Shown: positions 11,010 to 25,080, counted from the stretch's first letter. The stretch: DNA of 64,000 bases from Eutrigla gurnardus (GCA_963514095.1 OY741281.1:12578882-12642881), one strand, 5' to 3'. The notes: generated by a model from the sequence alone, not told the origin. Numbers and translations: made by a program.

Positions 11010-13489
11010 GTAAGTGAAAGAAAAGCCATCCTCATTGTCGTCATGTGAGCGTGGTTTGGACGCAGTTTACCTCTCTGATATTGTTGATGCTACAGCTATT
11101 ATCATTTAGTCTCATTAACCGTGTGAGAAACTTTGTGGGTTATTTTGTAGTGAATACATGAATGTGTTGAAAAGTATTGCTAACAAACAGGATGTGAACT
11201 TGTCAGAGTAATGTCGTAAAATGCTGTGTGGTGTTCATGTTTGAACTGAATGTAATGTTTGGTGCTGCAGATGTGGGTGATATCCAGTCGCGCCTGTTGG
11301 ACCACAGACCGATCATCAGTGCAGAGATCCGCTACTTCGTGAGAGAGTTTGAGGTACAAGGCCTGAGCATTGTGACAGATGTGTGTTATAATGACTGTAG
11401 ACCATTTACGGTTACACAGCACCTTGTGTTTGACTTGTGTGTTCAGTGCTACAGATATTTTGACTCTTTTTTTTTAAACCATTATTTAGATGTTTAACCT
11501 TTCACACTACTATCACTATCAGACACTGGGAATCCACATGTCAGGAACATTCACACCAAGTTATGTGCCACGACTCGCTTGTCAGTATTAGAAAAACGTC
11601 CATCCATGGACATTAATTCCTGTGAGTGCATAAAGCCTTAAGATCAAAACATCTGTAATCCAAATGTTTATTCTATGGTTTCTTTTTTTGAGAATTATGT
11701 ACAAATAAAATTGGGAAAAATAGCAACATTGGTATCCTGTTCATTCAGATTATTCCTGGAGGCCTGTTTTCACTCCTCTACTATAATGGAGAGCTAGACA
11801 GCTTTTTCAATACACTGACATACTCACGATTAACCAGATAACGGAAATTCACTGCGACTTATTGTGAGTGTTTTTTATCGTGATGTGCAATAAAATCCTA
11901 TATTGCCCCATCTCCACCATGTACCCTAATAAAGACACACAGCATTTATCTTCACGACCATTCCATGGAGGGCTTTTGGAATTTTGTTTTACTCATTCAG
12001 TGAACTCTAATATTTTTTTAGTCTGATTGACATTTTCAGAAGTATTCATAAACAAATAAACATCTTTGCTGGAGTAATCAATAAACTTTAAAGATTTTAA
12101 AGATAAAGATTTTTTTTTCACTTGTTCTTGAAAAGACAATGCCAGGAAATGATTTCAGTTAATTTGTTGCATGAAAGCAACATGTTAAGACCCAGTGCTG
12201 GACTAAATGACTTGAGAAGCTTATGTTTTCCGTGATGTGGTGTGTGTGATGACACTGACCTTTCCTCTGCTGCTGTTTAGGAAAAACGTGGACACAGGGA
12301 GAGCAGACTGCTGGAGAACCTCAATAAAATTGTTCCAGAAACAAATGAGCAAATGCTGCCCACAGATTTAGAGGGCATGCTGTCTAACATTGTTAAACGT
12401 TGTAAGTGTCCTCCGTCACACTTTCTACAATTTAAATGCTAAGTTTGTGTCATGTCATGCTTGACCTAACATTAGTTACACACACTAGGATTTTGTTGCC
12501 ATGTCTTTGGAAGAAGTTGGGGAACACTTTCTATGACACTTATGTCTGTTAAACATATTTACAATATGTTTTAATCTGCTTTTAATTTTATATCCAACAC
12601 TCATACATATCCATAATGGATTTTGATAATAACCACAACACTTGTAAGGTCAAGTATCATAATGCTTCACAATTGCTGATCACTGACGCTTTTATATAAG
12701 GCATCATAGAAAGTGTCATCAAAAGTTCCAATATTTAGAGTTTGTGTTTGTCCTACCAGTCTGCATATTCAGCTACAAAGTACGTACACTCAAACATTCA
12801 ACAACACGCTATTTTGCATAATAAGACATTTTGAATCCCAATGATGGACAATGACACAAAAAATACTTTGACAAACAATGGCAACCCTAAAGTTTTTTTT
12901 CCTATGTTGTGTTAGAGTACATTTTGAATACAAATATTAAGCATGTGTTTGTGTTGCTTTTCTCACAGTGGAGGCTGCTAATCACATGGTGGAGAGAGTC
13001 CAGCAGAGGGAGCTAGAGGCCCAGCAGGTAAAAACCAAGGCAAGGATTTATAGCGCAGGTGGAAATATTATCATAGCCTTTAAAAAAAGGTTGGATTACA
13101 GATTATACAGACATTTATGATAGTAGTCTCTGTGTGTAAGCATGTTTAGGAACAATGAATGTCCAAACATCACACTTAGCCCTGTGTACACGGCTTCAGC
13201 TTATCAGCATCTTCAGTGGAGTGTATGAATCTAAGAGGGTGTGATGGCTAAAGCAGTAAAAAAAAATGGAAATTGAGACAAAAATCAATATTCTCATATT
13301 CTTATGCCCTTCCAGAGCACCCAGCTGCAGGGGAACATGGAGCGTTTGAAGGATGAGTGGGCAGAGTTTCTGAAGGAGCAGCAGAGATTAAAGGAGGAGG
13401 TGGATGAGGAGCATGCCAAGGCTGTAGGGCAACTCAGCACCCAGTACAGCGAAAAGAAGAAGGACGTGACCAAGTTTGGACCCCTCTAA
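10991..13489 (+). CDS. bloc1s5: Biogenesis of lysosome-related organelles complex 1 subunit 5 (Muted)
   Basis: The product is a small cytosolic subunit of BLOC-1, the octameric coiled-coil complex that sorts cargo from endosomes to melanosomes and platelet dense granules. The coding exons are 10991-11009, 11271-11353, 12281-12401, 12969-13027 and 13316-13489. All junctions are GT/AG and in phase, giving 456 nt and 151 residues. The family signature is near the N-terminus (LLDHRP, then RYFVREFEEKRG across the exon 2/3 junction). A Glu/Lys/Gln-rich helical, coiled-coil-like half follows, with VDEEHAKA and a C-terminal KFGPL resembling the human KFSTF end. The human protein is 187 residues; the roughly 30-residue Gly/Ser-rich N-terminus is absent here and the fish reading begins MDKIAK. 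The start has A at -3 and G at +4. The gene lies head-to-tail 15 kb upstream of txndc5, as in human. Confidence 0.95.
11271..11353 (+). CDS. bloc1s5: bloc1s5 coding exon 2
   Basis: The acceptor is TGCTGCAG and the donor is GAG|GTACAA; 83 nt. It encodes the most conserved part of the family, with SRLLDHRP and RYFVREFE. Confidence 0.95.
11354..12280 (+). other. bloc1s5: bloc1s5 intron 2
   Basis: AT-rich intron of 927 bases. I see no further exon, RNA gene or mobile element in it. Intron 3 (12402-12968) is likewise plain AT-rich sequence. Confidence 0.8.
12281..12401 (+). CDS. bloc1s5: bloc1s5 coding exon 3
   Basis: The acceptor is TGTTTAG and the donor is T|GTAAGT; 121 nt. It continues EKRG..RLLENLNKIVPETNEQ, which aligns with the human EKRGLRE..VLENLKNMIHETNEH region. 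Confidence 0.95.
12969..13027 (+). CDS. bloc1s5: bloc1s5 coding exon 4
   Basis: The acceptor is TCTCACAG and the donor is CAG|GTAAAA; 59 nt. It encodes LEAANHMVERVQQRE, part of the predicted helical coiled-coil segment. Confidence 0.93.
13316..13489 (+). CDS. bloc1s5: bloc1s5 coding exon 5 with stop codon
   Basis: The acceptor is CTTCCAG; 174 nt to TAA at 13487-13489. It encodes the Glu/Gln/Lys-rich C-terminal helix including WAEFLKEQQ and VDEEHAKA. Confidence 0.95.
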   Translation, partial: STQLQGNMERLKDEWAEFLKEQQRLKEEVDEEHAKAVGQLSTQYSEKKKDVTKFGPL

Positions 13490-16400
13490 TCAGTTTGTGA
13501 GGGTGTGAGTGAACAAACCTCTTATTCCATACGTGTGCTTGGATGCGGACGTCCGTTCTGCACGTGCAACACGAAGCTATCTGCTTTGATTGATGAACTT
13601 GGTTGTGGGTGTAAAATGTAGAGGTTTTTGCGCCGGCACAAGACTCAACATTTTCCAAATATGAAAGTGTGATTAACCATGTGACATTTCACAGGTCATC
13701 AAACCCACAAGTTTCTGTTTTTTTCAGAACATGGAATTTTCACGGTAACCTAAAAGGTCTGGAACATTTCATTTTTTAAACAAGCAATCATTAGATTGTT
13801 CTTTGGCCGAGAAGTTTTCAACATTTCAAGATTTTTTAATGGATGCCTGCCTGAAGGGTGCCGATGATAAATTTGCGTCGGCCTCAAATTGAAAGCAACC
13901 TGGAGTTTGGCACCGAGGCGAGATATTCTAAGCACTGGAAGCCAGATCATTAAATGTTAGAAAAGCCCTTCTGAGCAGGTGTGTTTAAAGCACAGGTCAA
14001 GTGTTGTAGAAACGAGCTCAAACAAAAAAGGTTTCCAGAACAAGTCATCCCTCACCAGCTCTCCCGTGTTTGGAACATCGGACCTCTGACATTAACTTCA
14101 AGTAAACCAACTGTCCATGAAGTAACTTTCTTTATGAAAGATCTTGCTGAATTTGAATGATTAGCAGCAGCTGTTTTTTTGTTTGCTCTGCCACCCCAAA
14201 TCCGAATTTGAATGAGTCACAAATCCAATATTTTTATTGCTGTTTAAACAGAAAAAAATCATAAATCAAATTGTTTTGCCTTCTGGTTAAAACTGTTTTT
14301 ATGGTTGTGTATACATAAAAGAAGAGTGATAAACACAAACTTCAAGTGTTCATTTATATTTCCCCTTCCCTGTTTATCACATTCATTGGACACAGAGGCA
14401 TAGCTACAGCAGAAACACTCACCGTTTAAGTATTTATCACAGTTATAACACTGATATAAAGTTGCAATAGGAAGTTGTCCGTCTTGACCCTGGAGTGGAG
14501 AACCCCTGAGGTTGATGTTAGGCTTGCAGCACTTGTAATGAAGTGTTTTGCTTCTGCTCCAGACAATGGTGGGTTCTTGGACAGGTTAATGGATGGGTGG
14601 GCACGCTGGGCACATTCCTGGCATGGCTGAGCACAGAGTTCATCTCAGACAACGTAATAGAACAAATATTTGACATACCCCCCCCCTTCACATCCCTACC
14701 ACACACTCCTTTAAACTACCCAGACACCTCAGCTGTCAAATGCCTCATCTGAAGAAGCAGGTTTGAACTTCACCTCATCCATCAGCTGAAGTAAAACAGA
14801 CTCTCTGTAAGAAAAATAAGAATATAACAAAACAAGCCAGCAGTGGAGCCCCTCCACCGTGTGACAACACGGCTTAAGTGAACTCGGCTCTGTATCCCCT
14901 TTCACAGAAGCTTTTTTTCCATTTGGCTAACAACGACCCGTCCCCCAGAGGTCAGAGAGGGCACGTACATGCCAGCAGATGGACGTCTGCATGTGTTTTG
15001 TGTGCATGCCTTTCCTCTGCCTCGGTGACTGCAGCTGTTCAGCTGGGAGACGGGCCATCGTCGGCTAACACGGAGCGACAGTACGGAAACACCACTGCCA
15101 GCAAGGTACCTTTTCATCTGCCCTTGTGCATCTTTTTATTTTATTGGAAAGAAAGAAAAGCAGGGTACATGAAAGGTCACCATTATGGTCATGCGAGTGT
15201 CAAATATTCAGGAGTAGAGCCATCGGTTTAAAGTAACTTGTTGGGCCTGATAAGGACAGGATTTATACCTTCTAGAACGAGTTACGACAGTGCTGTCAGA
15301 TTTTGAAAAGGTCAGCAAAGTAGCTGTAGTAGCTGCACATGTTCCTTTTAGACCAGGCTGAGGCAGTGTGGGAATGCTCCCAGGTCAGAGTAACCTTCCA
15401 CCATCTCCAATTGCTCTACAAGATCATTGCTGTCAATAATAAAAACTCAAATTGACATTTAAGAGACATGATGGTCTCATCACATTCGAGAGAAGGCAGA
15501 CATCTTTCGTGCAGGTCCCTCTGAAACTATAGGCAACTCACACCAAAACAATAAATAGTACATCAGGTAAACTCTTTTATTTTTTTATTTTGGGGTGAAA
15601 TGTCTCTTTGATTGAAATTTGTTTATTAAGGATTAACCCCTTTTAGATGTATCATCTCGTTTTGGAGGGGGTACCAGCTATATTACACAATCATTACATA
15701 ATAACAGAGAAATGATGGAAAATAAATAAATAATAATACATTTGAAAAAAGAAAAGAGAGAGAGAGAAAAAAGATAGGACTTTAACTGATCTTAGTCTGT
15801 TTGAGACCGAGCGACTGCAAAAGTAACAGGTTTGTAAGTAAAGCCAGAAATCTCAGCACCAGGTCAAGTAATTCTTGACTGGTGATCAATAAACGTATTG
15901 TAGGCTAAGAGGAGAGTCAGGCTGCTGACACAGAAACGATCCCTCTACACTGAACACAAAGACAACTGCATTTGCAGAGAAGGGGTTGGGCACCAGCTGA
16001 CATCTCCTCTTATCATCCTCTTCAGCCTGCTGCTTCAAGTCTCGGGACCCTCGTTGGTCTTTGTTTTTCGTCTCCACTGTGCATCAGAGAGCTGCATGCT
16101 CTTCCTGTTTTGAAAGGAGAGCCGTGCTCCCGGGCCGCGGAGCTGCTGTTCCCTGTGCCAACACAAATGGTGAAGGAAACGGCAGCACCCAGCCGGAGCT
16201 CCGCTGGGCAGCGGACAGAGATAAGGGGTGTGCTGCTTAATGCAATCTGATGCTCTGCCTGAAAACGAGCTTTCCACATCCACTGGAAAAGGATGAGATG
16301 TATCACAGGGATGAAATGTGCACGGTTACATATAATGATGACATACGCTGGAAAACATCATCTGATTTTAGTCGTTCAAGGCTTAAAACTGTTGAAGCTC

Positions 16401-19400
16401 GTAGTTTGAATGACAGTTTCACTTTAATCGGCCCACAACGCTACTCAGCACACACTTAAGCCCTCTCAACATCTGCTTGTAACGCTGACCAAATCTCAAC
16501 ACTCACTGGATGCATATGAGGTCTGCCTTCCTTATTTCTGGCCACCAAAAATGTATTTATGTAGTTTCTGGATTTGTTAGAAAATATACCAAGTGCAGTC
16601 CGTGTAGATGATAGTTTAAAAAAACATCACACACTCTCAAATTATAATATTATATTGTTTATGTTCAGATTAATCTTAATAGGAACACTACCACAACCCT
16701 TGGCCTTAAGATTTAACATATCAAATATGGATATTATAGGTTTGTAATTTTCATAACCCTACAGGTAATTGTCATTGCAATATTTGTACTGTGTTCATCA
16801 CAATGTGTCCACTTTCTGTATATGAACCCAATTCCCTCTATGTTACTATCTTGCAGTCTTCGTGAGTGTTAGACAGGTCAAACACGGCATGTTTGAGCAC
16901 ACTCATGCTATGGCTTGATACTTAAACATCTCAGTGTTGCCCTCCTTTACTGCTGTACTTTTAAAACGCCAGCAAAGCTTGAATTTCCTTGAAGAAACAA
17001 ATAAAATACACATGACCTCAGAGGACGACTGCAAACTTGGCGTGGCTAAATATTTAATTTTTGGCGCGATCGCCTTTCATTTCGGCCGACTGATGAGAAA
17101 AAGCAGGTCTAACGGCAACACAGTTTCACTGTTTTGTGTGTCGGAACAATAGAAAACGAGTAGGTATTCATTCACCCCCGCTTTCCTGACAGCTTATGAG
17201 AATTTTCAGTCTCTGCATGTTCCCTCCTTCTCTTTTGTGCTGCATGATGGGCCCCTGTTACTAAATTACTAAGGGGTCCAAAATGAAAATGCCAATGAAC
17301 AAAAGCGCCGTGCTTCCAAGTTAATAACCCGGCATAAAACCACCCCTGGGAGTCGGTGATGGGTCCTGGGCGCATGGTAATGCAGGTGGCAATATGAATT
17401 CTTTGGCAATAGCAAACGTTCACCCAGTGGATTGCTAAATAAGAGAGGGAGAGCTCCCAAAGCGGCAGTAAAATAAATTAAGAAATTGATATTTCTCTGA
17501 GGGAACTTTGTAAGGCATGCTGGATAGTCTCAGAGTCAGGAAGTTTAGAAAATGAGCACTGGGTGGCATATAAAAGCAATCATTGGAAAGAAAGAGGATG
17601 GAAATTAAATGTCCCACCTTTTACTATAAATGCCAGCACTCCCTGAAAACAAGCACTGATACGCACCCTGCTGAAGGCTGACACTGTTACACGGCAAGTA
17701 TTTCATCTTGTAAAGTGAACTTAGTCACTTTACTAACCAGATTGTCTTTGATCAGATCAACTCTCCTTGAAAGAACTCTCCCCATTGCCATACCTTGTGC
17801 AGTAAAGAGCCTACGGTCTAATTAGCTGAACTGTGCGTGATGTTTTGCGTCTGTTCAGTTTCATCAGACAGCCTCACTAATACAACAGCTCAGTGTTCCT
17901 GCCAGATCCAAGACACACAGATAAGAGTCCAGCAACAACAACCACCTTCCTCAGTCAATCACGGGGCAAACAATAGCCAGCGAGGACGCGGAGAACGGCC
18001 TGTCGTCGGCCAACGGCCACCAGCAGCAACAAAGCTGTTGTCGTCTAGATTCCTGAACCGTAGAGGAATGTCTGGCTTCACAGCCAACCACATACCTTCT
18101 CAATGGCTTTGATTTCCCCTGTTTTCTGTACCACGCAGGTTTTTCCCTGATCTCTTTGTGACTGTTGCGGTTGCAATGGCGCTAAACCCTAAAACTATAA
18201 AACAGAATGTCTTACAGCATCCCAATAGCAGCGAGAAAAAGGGCTCATATGTGTTCAACTTGCCTGAAAGGTTGTTAAACCTGCAAGAAATGTTTTTTTG
18301 GCCACTTCTGGCTATACAAACGCAAAGCTGTAATATTATCACTTTTTTTCCTATTGAGACAACTCATCGAGCATTAGCATTCATTTTTGGATTTGTTCAA
18401 TATTAGCTCTCTTCAAGCTCTGTTTTTGGTCTCCACCGACTCCTGAGAGTAATATTTGGCTCTTTAGCGGCTATATACTCCACTATGTTTGCAAGCTATT
18501 TACTGACTTTGATGGTAGCAAGGAAGCAGGCTTTGAGAGATTTTTTTTCTCTGAAAACAGCCTGTTGTTGCTGGAAATGTCACTATGAGAGTGATGAGAG
18601 TGAACCAAAGCCAGTAAAGTTACATAACAGAGCAAAAACAATGAGATTAAAGACGCTACAATGCTGAAGGAAGCTACAAAGATGGGCAATAATTATCTGT
18701 AAATGTGTCAATATGAGTGATGCCTTCCACATACCAATAGTCATGTGGTCCATTGTATAAAAAATATCTATATTTATTCGATCCGCTATAAATATTCAGC
18801 TTACTGGAACAGCTCTCCAGTTAGAACAAGCTCTAATGATTTCACTTAAGTCAATTTACTTAATCTTCCTCCAATTAAATGTTCCTCTTATGAAATAATG
18901 ATTTAAATCTACTGGTGCATGAGAAGTATTTGCTCCCAAGTGTTTTGGATCAGTTTCTTTATAACTTATTGTCTGGGTGTTGATTAATGGAAATGATTCA
19001 ATGATTCAAAGCGTTGGTTATTTAATAAACCGAGATGTTGAAGTACACAGTTAAGAGAGAAGTCGAATTGAAAAAGCACTCAAAGTGTCCAAGTGTGTTC
19101 ATGAGTTCAATGTGACTTCAGCCATACCCGCGGGGCTTTTCCAAAGGAATATTATCAGTGTCTGCAATATTAGGAATACTATGAAATGAACTGATATGGA
19201 AGTTTAAGCAGTCAATAAAATCAGACACCATTCTCAATGAACAGGTGGTTTCCAGATTTGGACGGGATATTTGCAGCCACAGTTTCTTAGTGATCGGCCC
19301 TAGTTTGTTATCTGTTACGTCCTGCATATGAAAAGAAATGGATGTCAATGCCAATAAATAATCTTTTTTTTATACATTTAATGTGTGTAACATACTTAAG

Positions 19401-20370
19401 ATCAAATTGCACACATCATAGACTGTTAGTCACACAAGTGACACAGAAAAATGTGAAAACGTCTGTAAATAACTCTGTGATTCTCCTTTCTTCCAGTATA
19501 GACAGAAGCTTTTTGGATCTCCCTGTGAATGATAGATTATCCCTGAACATTTTGGGAGGCTAAACTCAAGTGGAATGGAAGAAAGACGATAAGCTCCCCA
19601 AGTAGTGAACATTTCACAAAGCTAACTAAGCATAACACTCCTTAAAAAAAATCCATTTGTCACTTGGACCCAAGACCCTGGAATTTCTCCCCTGTTGTTC
19701 TCAGAGCAAGCCCTTTGCTCTCCCTGAATGATCCCACGATGAGATCTCCAAGGAGCATCTAATATCCCACCTGCCCCAGCCCCCAAAACCCAATGAATCA
19801 ATCAGATGTGCTTTACAAGCCTGCATGTGTGTTACCCATTCAGGAACTAGAGAATCCCTGCTGTCGATCACAGTTAAAACCATCCTGACTGACAGAACAA
19901 TGAGGCAGATGGGAGACGGGCGAACGAGGTGCATACTTGCTTGTGTCCGCGTAAGTGTGTAGCGGCGGCGCATGAACCCCCGTCTGCATGTGAGTCGGCC
20001 TCTGATCCGGGCTTTCTCCGGGGAGGCCCGGGCCCTTGGCAGAGGAATGCATGGGAGTGGGATCCTTCAATAAAGGCAACTCTCTCCCAGGGCCACGGGA
20101 CGGCCCTGGGCTTTACTTTTCATCGTTCCCCTCCCGTGTCTCTCTTAACCCAAGTGGGCTGCTGCTTTTGCTACTGCTGCTGCTTCGTTTCAGCTGTAAT
20201 GGCTTTACCTTGAGGCTGAGAGAGAAAGACACAGAGGAGGGGAGTCCAGAGCTAAGAATTATGACTCACCTGCTGCATGCCCATGTTAAGCACGGGGTGT
20301 CATGACATCTTGTTAGAGCTCAACACGGCTTTGTCTGCCAGTGTGTCTCTTTTAAAGAACAGACATTATC

Positions 20371-20483
20371 TTTAAGGGATAGTTTGACATTGAAACATGA
20401 AAGTGGTATTGATCGTCTTATCTATCGCTCAGCAAGAAGGCCAATTAACACATTTTCCAAAATGTTGAACAATCCATTTTAAA
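20371..20483. mobile_element. Short inverted-repeat element (MITE-like), copy 1
   Basis: It starts TTTAAGGGATAGTTTGACAT and ends in the approximate inverse (CCAAAATG..CAATCCATTTTAAA). Internally, GGTATTGATCGTCTTATCT resembles a MITE common in perch-like fishes. Truncated or internally deleted at 113 bases. Confidence 0.6.
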
Positions 20484-23400
20484 GGGTAGAAAAAACCTAC
20501 TATCCATTCTCCTTGTTAGTGACTTCCAGGCCTTTGCTACATCTCACTCCATTATATGCATAAATGTAAAGTTGCACCCATTGCTTTGTAGTTGTTGCTG
20601 AGGTCTAGCAGAAAGTGAGTGTGTGAAATTTACACCAAAGTGAGTAGAAGAAAAAAAGACATCTGAAGATAGAAAATCTGAGGAAGAAAAATGTTGAAAA
20701 GGGAGAATGAAGGGGAAAGATAAAGCGGAAAAGCCCCTGAGCTCGAGAAGAGTCGGACAAAGCAAATGAAAGTACAACAGTTAGAAAAACGGGGAGAAAG
20801 AGAGGAACAAAGACGAGGAAGGAGGAAGTCAAAGATGGGATGGGAGGGAAAGACTCGGAGAAGGAAAGACCGGTCCCTGGCCTGCAGATCAAAGCGGGCG
20901 GTGAGCAGCAGCAGCAGCTCCAGGCCGGTCCTCCCAGCACCTGCTGCTGCCCCGCAGCCAAGTCAAACACATTATTCCAGCAGACTCACTGCTTAATGGC
21001 TTCTGTGGAGAGACCTTTACCGGGTCCATGACGGACTCTGTAGACGCTCAGAGGTGCAGGCTGCCCCGACACACACAGCAACACTCTGAGACTCGTTCTC
21101 GCTCACTGCCTACACAGGGTGACGCATCCAGAGGAGCACACCGCAACTTTCCTATGTGTGATCCATCCGATCATTTTATTGCACATCTGCTTGAGAGCCG
21201 ATGGATCCAGACACCTGTCGGAATCATAAAGTCACTTAACGTGCCCACGGGCTGATGAAGCATGCACACAATAAAAGGCATTTACAATAATGGACCTCCT
21301 GTCCGTCCACTCTAATGAAGCGCTGGTAAAGGATCCCGGGTTGTGGTTGGACCATAGTCAATATGAAGCAGAGAACAAATCATCCTTAGAAAAACAGTAA
21401 ACATCTGTTTTGTGACTTGGCCACCTCTCACTGGCAATGTCAGCCTGCCTTCAACTAGGCTGGGCCTCTTTTTCCATGAGAGCAAACGGGAGTACCAGTA
21501 AGTGTGTGACAGCATGTGTAATTTCTTCTTTTTTTTTCAATTTTTTTTTTTTTTAAAAAGCAGGGAAAAATAAAAACAAACCTTGACGCAATGAAGGCAG
21601 GTACTGGGGGCGCTCTTAACATGTCGTGCTGTATGCATCCAAGAAGAATAAAAACCATGGACAGTCTTTACAAACGGCAAAGTGAAGGCTCATTGGTTAT
21701 TGATGACATTTACGGTTCGCCTCGTATGAAATACCGTCTGCTGAGATATCACTTTAGAGCCTTGATTTCCTTGTAGCTTGAAGCCTCCACAGCAGCTGCT
21801 TGATTTGTAGGTTGTAAATGATATTCGGATGAACCGCACATGTAAGAGCAGTGTAGCATTTTTTTTTTCTCTTGTATTGAAATATGTAGGGAAGTTCTGT
21901 TTTATAATCCAGAGGCTGGGCCATGGAGCTGGTAGTGTTTTAATGTCTTGAAGGACAAGCAGAGTTGTGTTCAAACGTGTGTGCGAAGGTTATTTCTGTC
22001 ATTAATTTTACCACTATTCATTTGTGTAGCATGTGATGAGGCTAAAGGGGACATTTTTTATTTTTTATAACTGGATTTTTAGGTTACTTAAAACACCTCA
22101 AACAAGCTAAACATCCATGTATAATTCACTTTAACGATGGTCGGTTAGAATAACACCTTATTTCTCCTCCACTCTCGTACTCCTTCCTCTCCCTCTCTCT
22201 GCCCCACCTCAACCCCCTCACAACCTGGCCAGCGTATCCTGATGGCTTTACCAGCAGGAAGTGGGGCTTTTACAGGGAAGGCTCTGGACCGAGAAGCGTC
22301 TGCAAGAGGCCGAGTCCAAGTCGAAGGTGGGGCCTGTCACCACCTGTTGTGTCTCACCTCGGCGCTCAACACATTTCCAGTGCGGTGCCACTTCTTTTAC
22401 TTCTTCAGACACTTGTTGACACGTACAAGACATGAAACGGCGAGTGTCGGCCGAGTCTCATGACAGGGCTGCGTACAGCTTTATGGCGAGCAGTAATTGG
22501 CACCATTAGCCGTATGTAAACAGGATTAGAAAGTCAATGTGTTCGCATTTTAATGAAACTCCATGCAGGAGATCTTAGAAGGGTCGCCAAATAAATTAGC
22601 AGAATTTCTTCCATAGTCTTTTATTCAACATTTATATTCAGGAGCCTGAATGTTAATATTGTTCCTTTTTGTTATAGACAAATTATAACATTAAATCTAA
22701 TATGAAAGTCTAGGGTAAATTCTGATTGTTTTACTGATGAGAAGAGCCTGTTAACTCCTAACACCTTCATGTATTTTCTCTCATTTCTAGAATATTTAAC
22801 ATTCATGTTTCAATAATAAGCTGTGATTTATCAAACGTACTGTACATCTCTTTAAAATAGCAGGTTTATCTATTCAAGATAATATGAGATGATGTGGAAA
22901 TGGCAGGAAAAGTGGTCAGGAATGTTGATAAATGCGCAAATTCACAGAATTCACATCAAATGTAGATAAGGCCTGATCTGGGTCCCAGTGGTGCTGCAAA
23001 TAGCTGTTTGTGCTTTAAATAGCTTTAAAATCAGCTTGTAAATGAAAAGGGCAGATCTACATGCTGGAGGCTCTGTGAGCAGCTGCACCCACACTTTCTT
23101 AGTGAATGAATGAATGTGTTTTTGACACACAGCTCTACATCATAACCTTTGAAGATCGGTCCTGTAATCCATGTAGAACTCTTGCCTCTGTTTTCAGAGG
23201 ATACCCTCCTATATAACTGGATTCTTTGCCCATACTTACAACAATTAAAGTTGGAGGCAATTTCACAACTGAACATTTTTGCAGGACCATGTTTGTTTCC
23301 TCACACAACAGCAATTTCCAGGAGCACCTGTCAATATGCAACCTGTTTACTTCAGCAGAGCTTCCAGCAGTGGGAGTGAAGCTGACCCTGTAAGTACACA

Positions 23401-23636
23401 GTTCTTGTGGAAAATGATGGTAACTCCGATACTGTTGATACCTCAGGAGGCTTGGCATGGCTTTAGTCATCCGGCAGGATCCAGCAGCAGTAGAACATAA
23501 AAACAGAAGGAGTTGTCATGGTAATCCGCAATCACAATAATCATTTATATCCTCTTCCGTCATTTATCCGATTTCCACCCCTACTATTCGTATTTAGCAT
23601 TTTCTTTCACTTTTCATTTCCATCATTCTCTTTATT

Positions 23637-23677
23637 TTCCTCTCTCTCTCTCCCTCTCTCTCTCCCTCTTTCTTCTC

Positions 23678-23721
<44 letters not shown>

Positions 23722-23738
23722 TCTCTCTCTCTCTGTCT
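23637..23738. repeat. (CT)n-rich polypyrimidine tract
   Basis: About 100 bases of CTCTCT with CCC and TTT interruptions. Confidence 0.95.
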
Positions 23739-24332
23739 TAGCCACCCAGATGAAAAGAAACGCGGCTTTCCCGTTTCCATCCCTTAAGGTTTGTTTCTGG
23801 GATTGTTTCAGTTATGTGGGAGAGCCCTTCCCCTCCCGTCTTTTCCCAGCACAGGTGCCTGCTACAGTGGCTCTAGTAAGCTGTCTGCAAATGACATTGG
23901 TTCCCCTCTGTTGGTCACATCCTGTGTCCCGGATACGATACTGCCATGAGGCTCTGTGTTCCTAATGGAAACACGTCTGGCTTTGCACTGCATTATGTCC
24001 AGTTGTGGGAAGACTGTGCTGAAAGCAGTTCTACAGAGTGTCCAACAAGGTAATTCCCATATGTTTACATGACAGAATTAGATTTGGTCAGAAATAGCCT
24101 CTGAAATATTCCAGAAAGTCTTCTCTTAAAGGTTTTTCTCAGTGTGTTCCTTGGCAGTGCTGAAAAGCAGACCCCAATTTGAAATAGATACTGTTTGTGA
24201 GAGGCAGTCTACAGCTGTTAGAGGGAGGTTTCTGCAATTTATTTCAGGTTTATGAGGATGGAGTTCAAATTAGATTTTTTTATGTTCACCTGTGGCTGTA
24301 CTGTGAGAGTATATAAATCTGTCAGGGCAAAA

Positions 24333-24545
24333 TTTAAGGCTAAAGTGTGACATTTTGGGCAATATGCAAATGTATCGTTGTGCAGAGAGTTGGGTTAGAA
24401 GGTTGATAATGCTCTCATATCTGGGACGTAGAAACAAGGCTACAGCCAGCAGCCAACTAGCTCAGTTTAGCACAAGGACTGAAAACAGGCAAAAAACAGG
24501 CAGCCTCGCTCTGTCCAACGTTATGGCGAGAGACAGATTTTCAAT
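24333..24545. mobile_element. Inverted-repeat element (MITE-like), copy 2
   Basis: It begins TTAAGGCTAAAGTGTGACAT and TTTGGGCAATATGC. Internally it carries CTACAGCCAGCAGCCAACTAG, AGTTTAGCACAAGGACTG, AAAACAGG and CTCTGTCC, the order seen in a dispersed perch-like fish MITE. The 3' terminal repeat is not clear. Confidence 0.65.
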
Positions 24546-25009
24546 CCTGTTTGAATGACACCATTAATTATATGCGTAATATATGCTTTTTATGCTAAAA
24601 TATATTTTAAAGTCCTCCTGTAACACCGCAACATGCTGTTTTCACACTTCAGTTTTTATATAGAGTAAAAGTCTATAACAATCGAGACCAGGTGCAGGCA
24701 ACCTTTGGTACACGTGCCAATATTGGCACCCCCATTGATTGGCCTCTGATTGGCTAATACTTGTTGCCTTCTTCAAAGCATTGTTGAGTTTATTGCTGAT
24801 GACCGATATTGGTGGAAGGCTGGTATGTGAAATTTGGTATGTGTATTTTTGCTCTCATTGGAACACTTTCATGTAGAAAATGTACTTTTATAGAGGTATT
24901 CAGACCATTGAGTCACAGATACCTCATGAAGACAGTATAAGTCTTGGTTCCTGCCTCCAGTTATTGTTAGTGGCCTAGAACAGTATCTAACTATAGCAGG
25001 GACCGTTAA

Positions 25010-25012
<3 letters not shown>

Positions 25013-25080
<68 letters not shown>

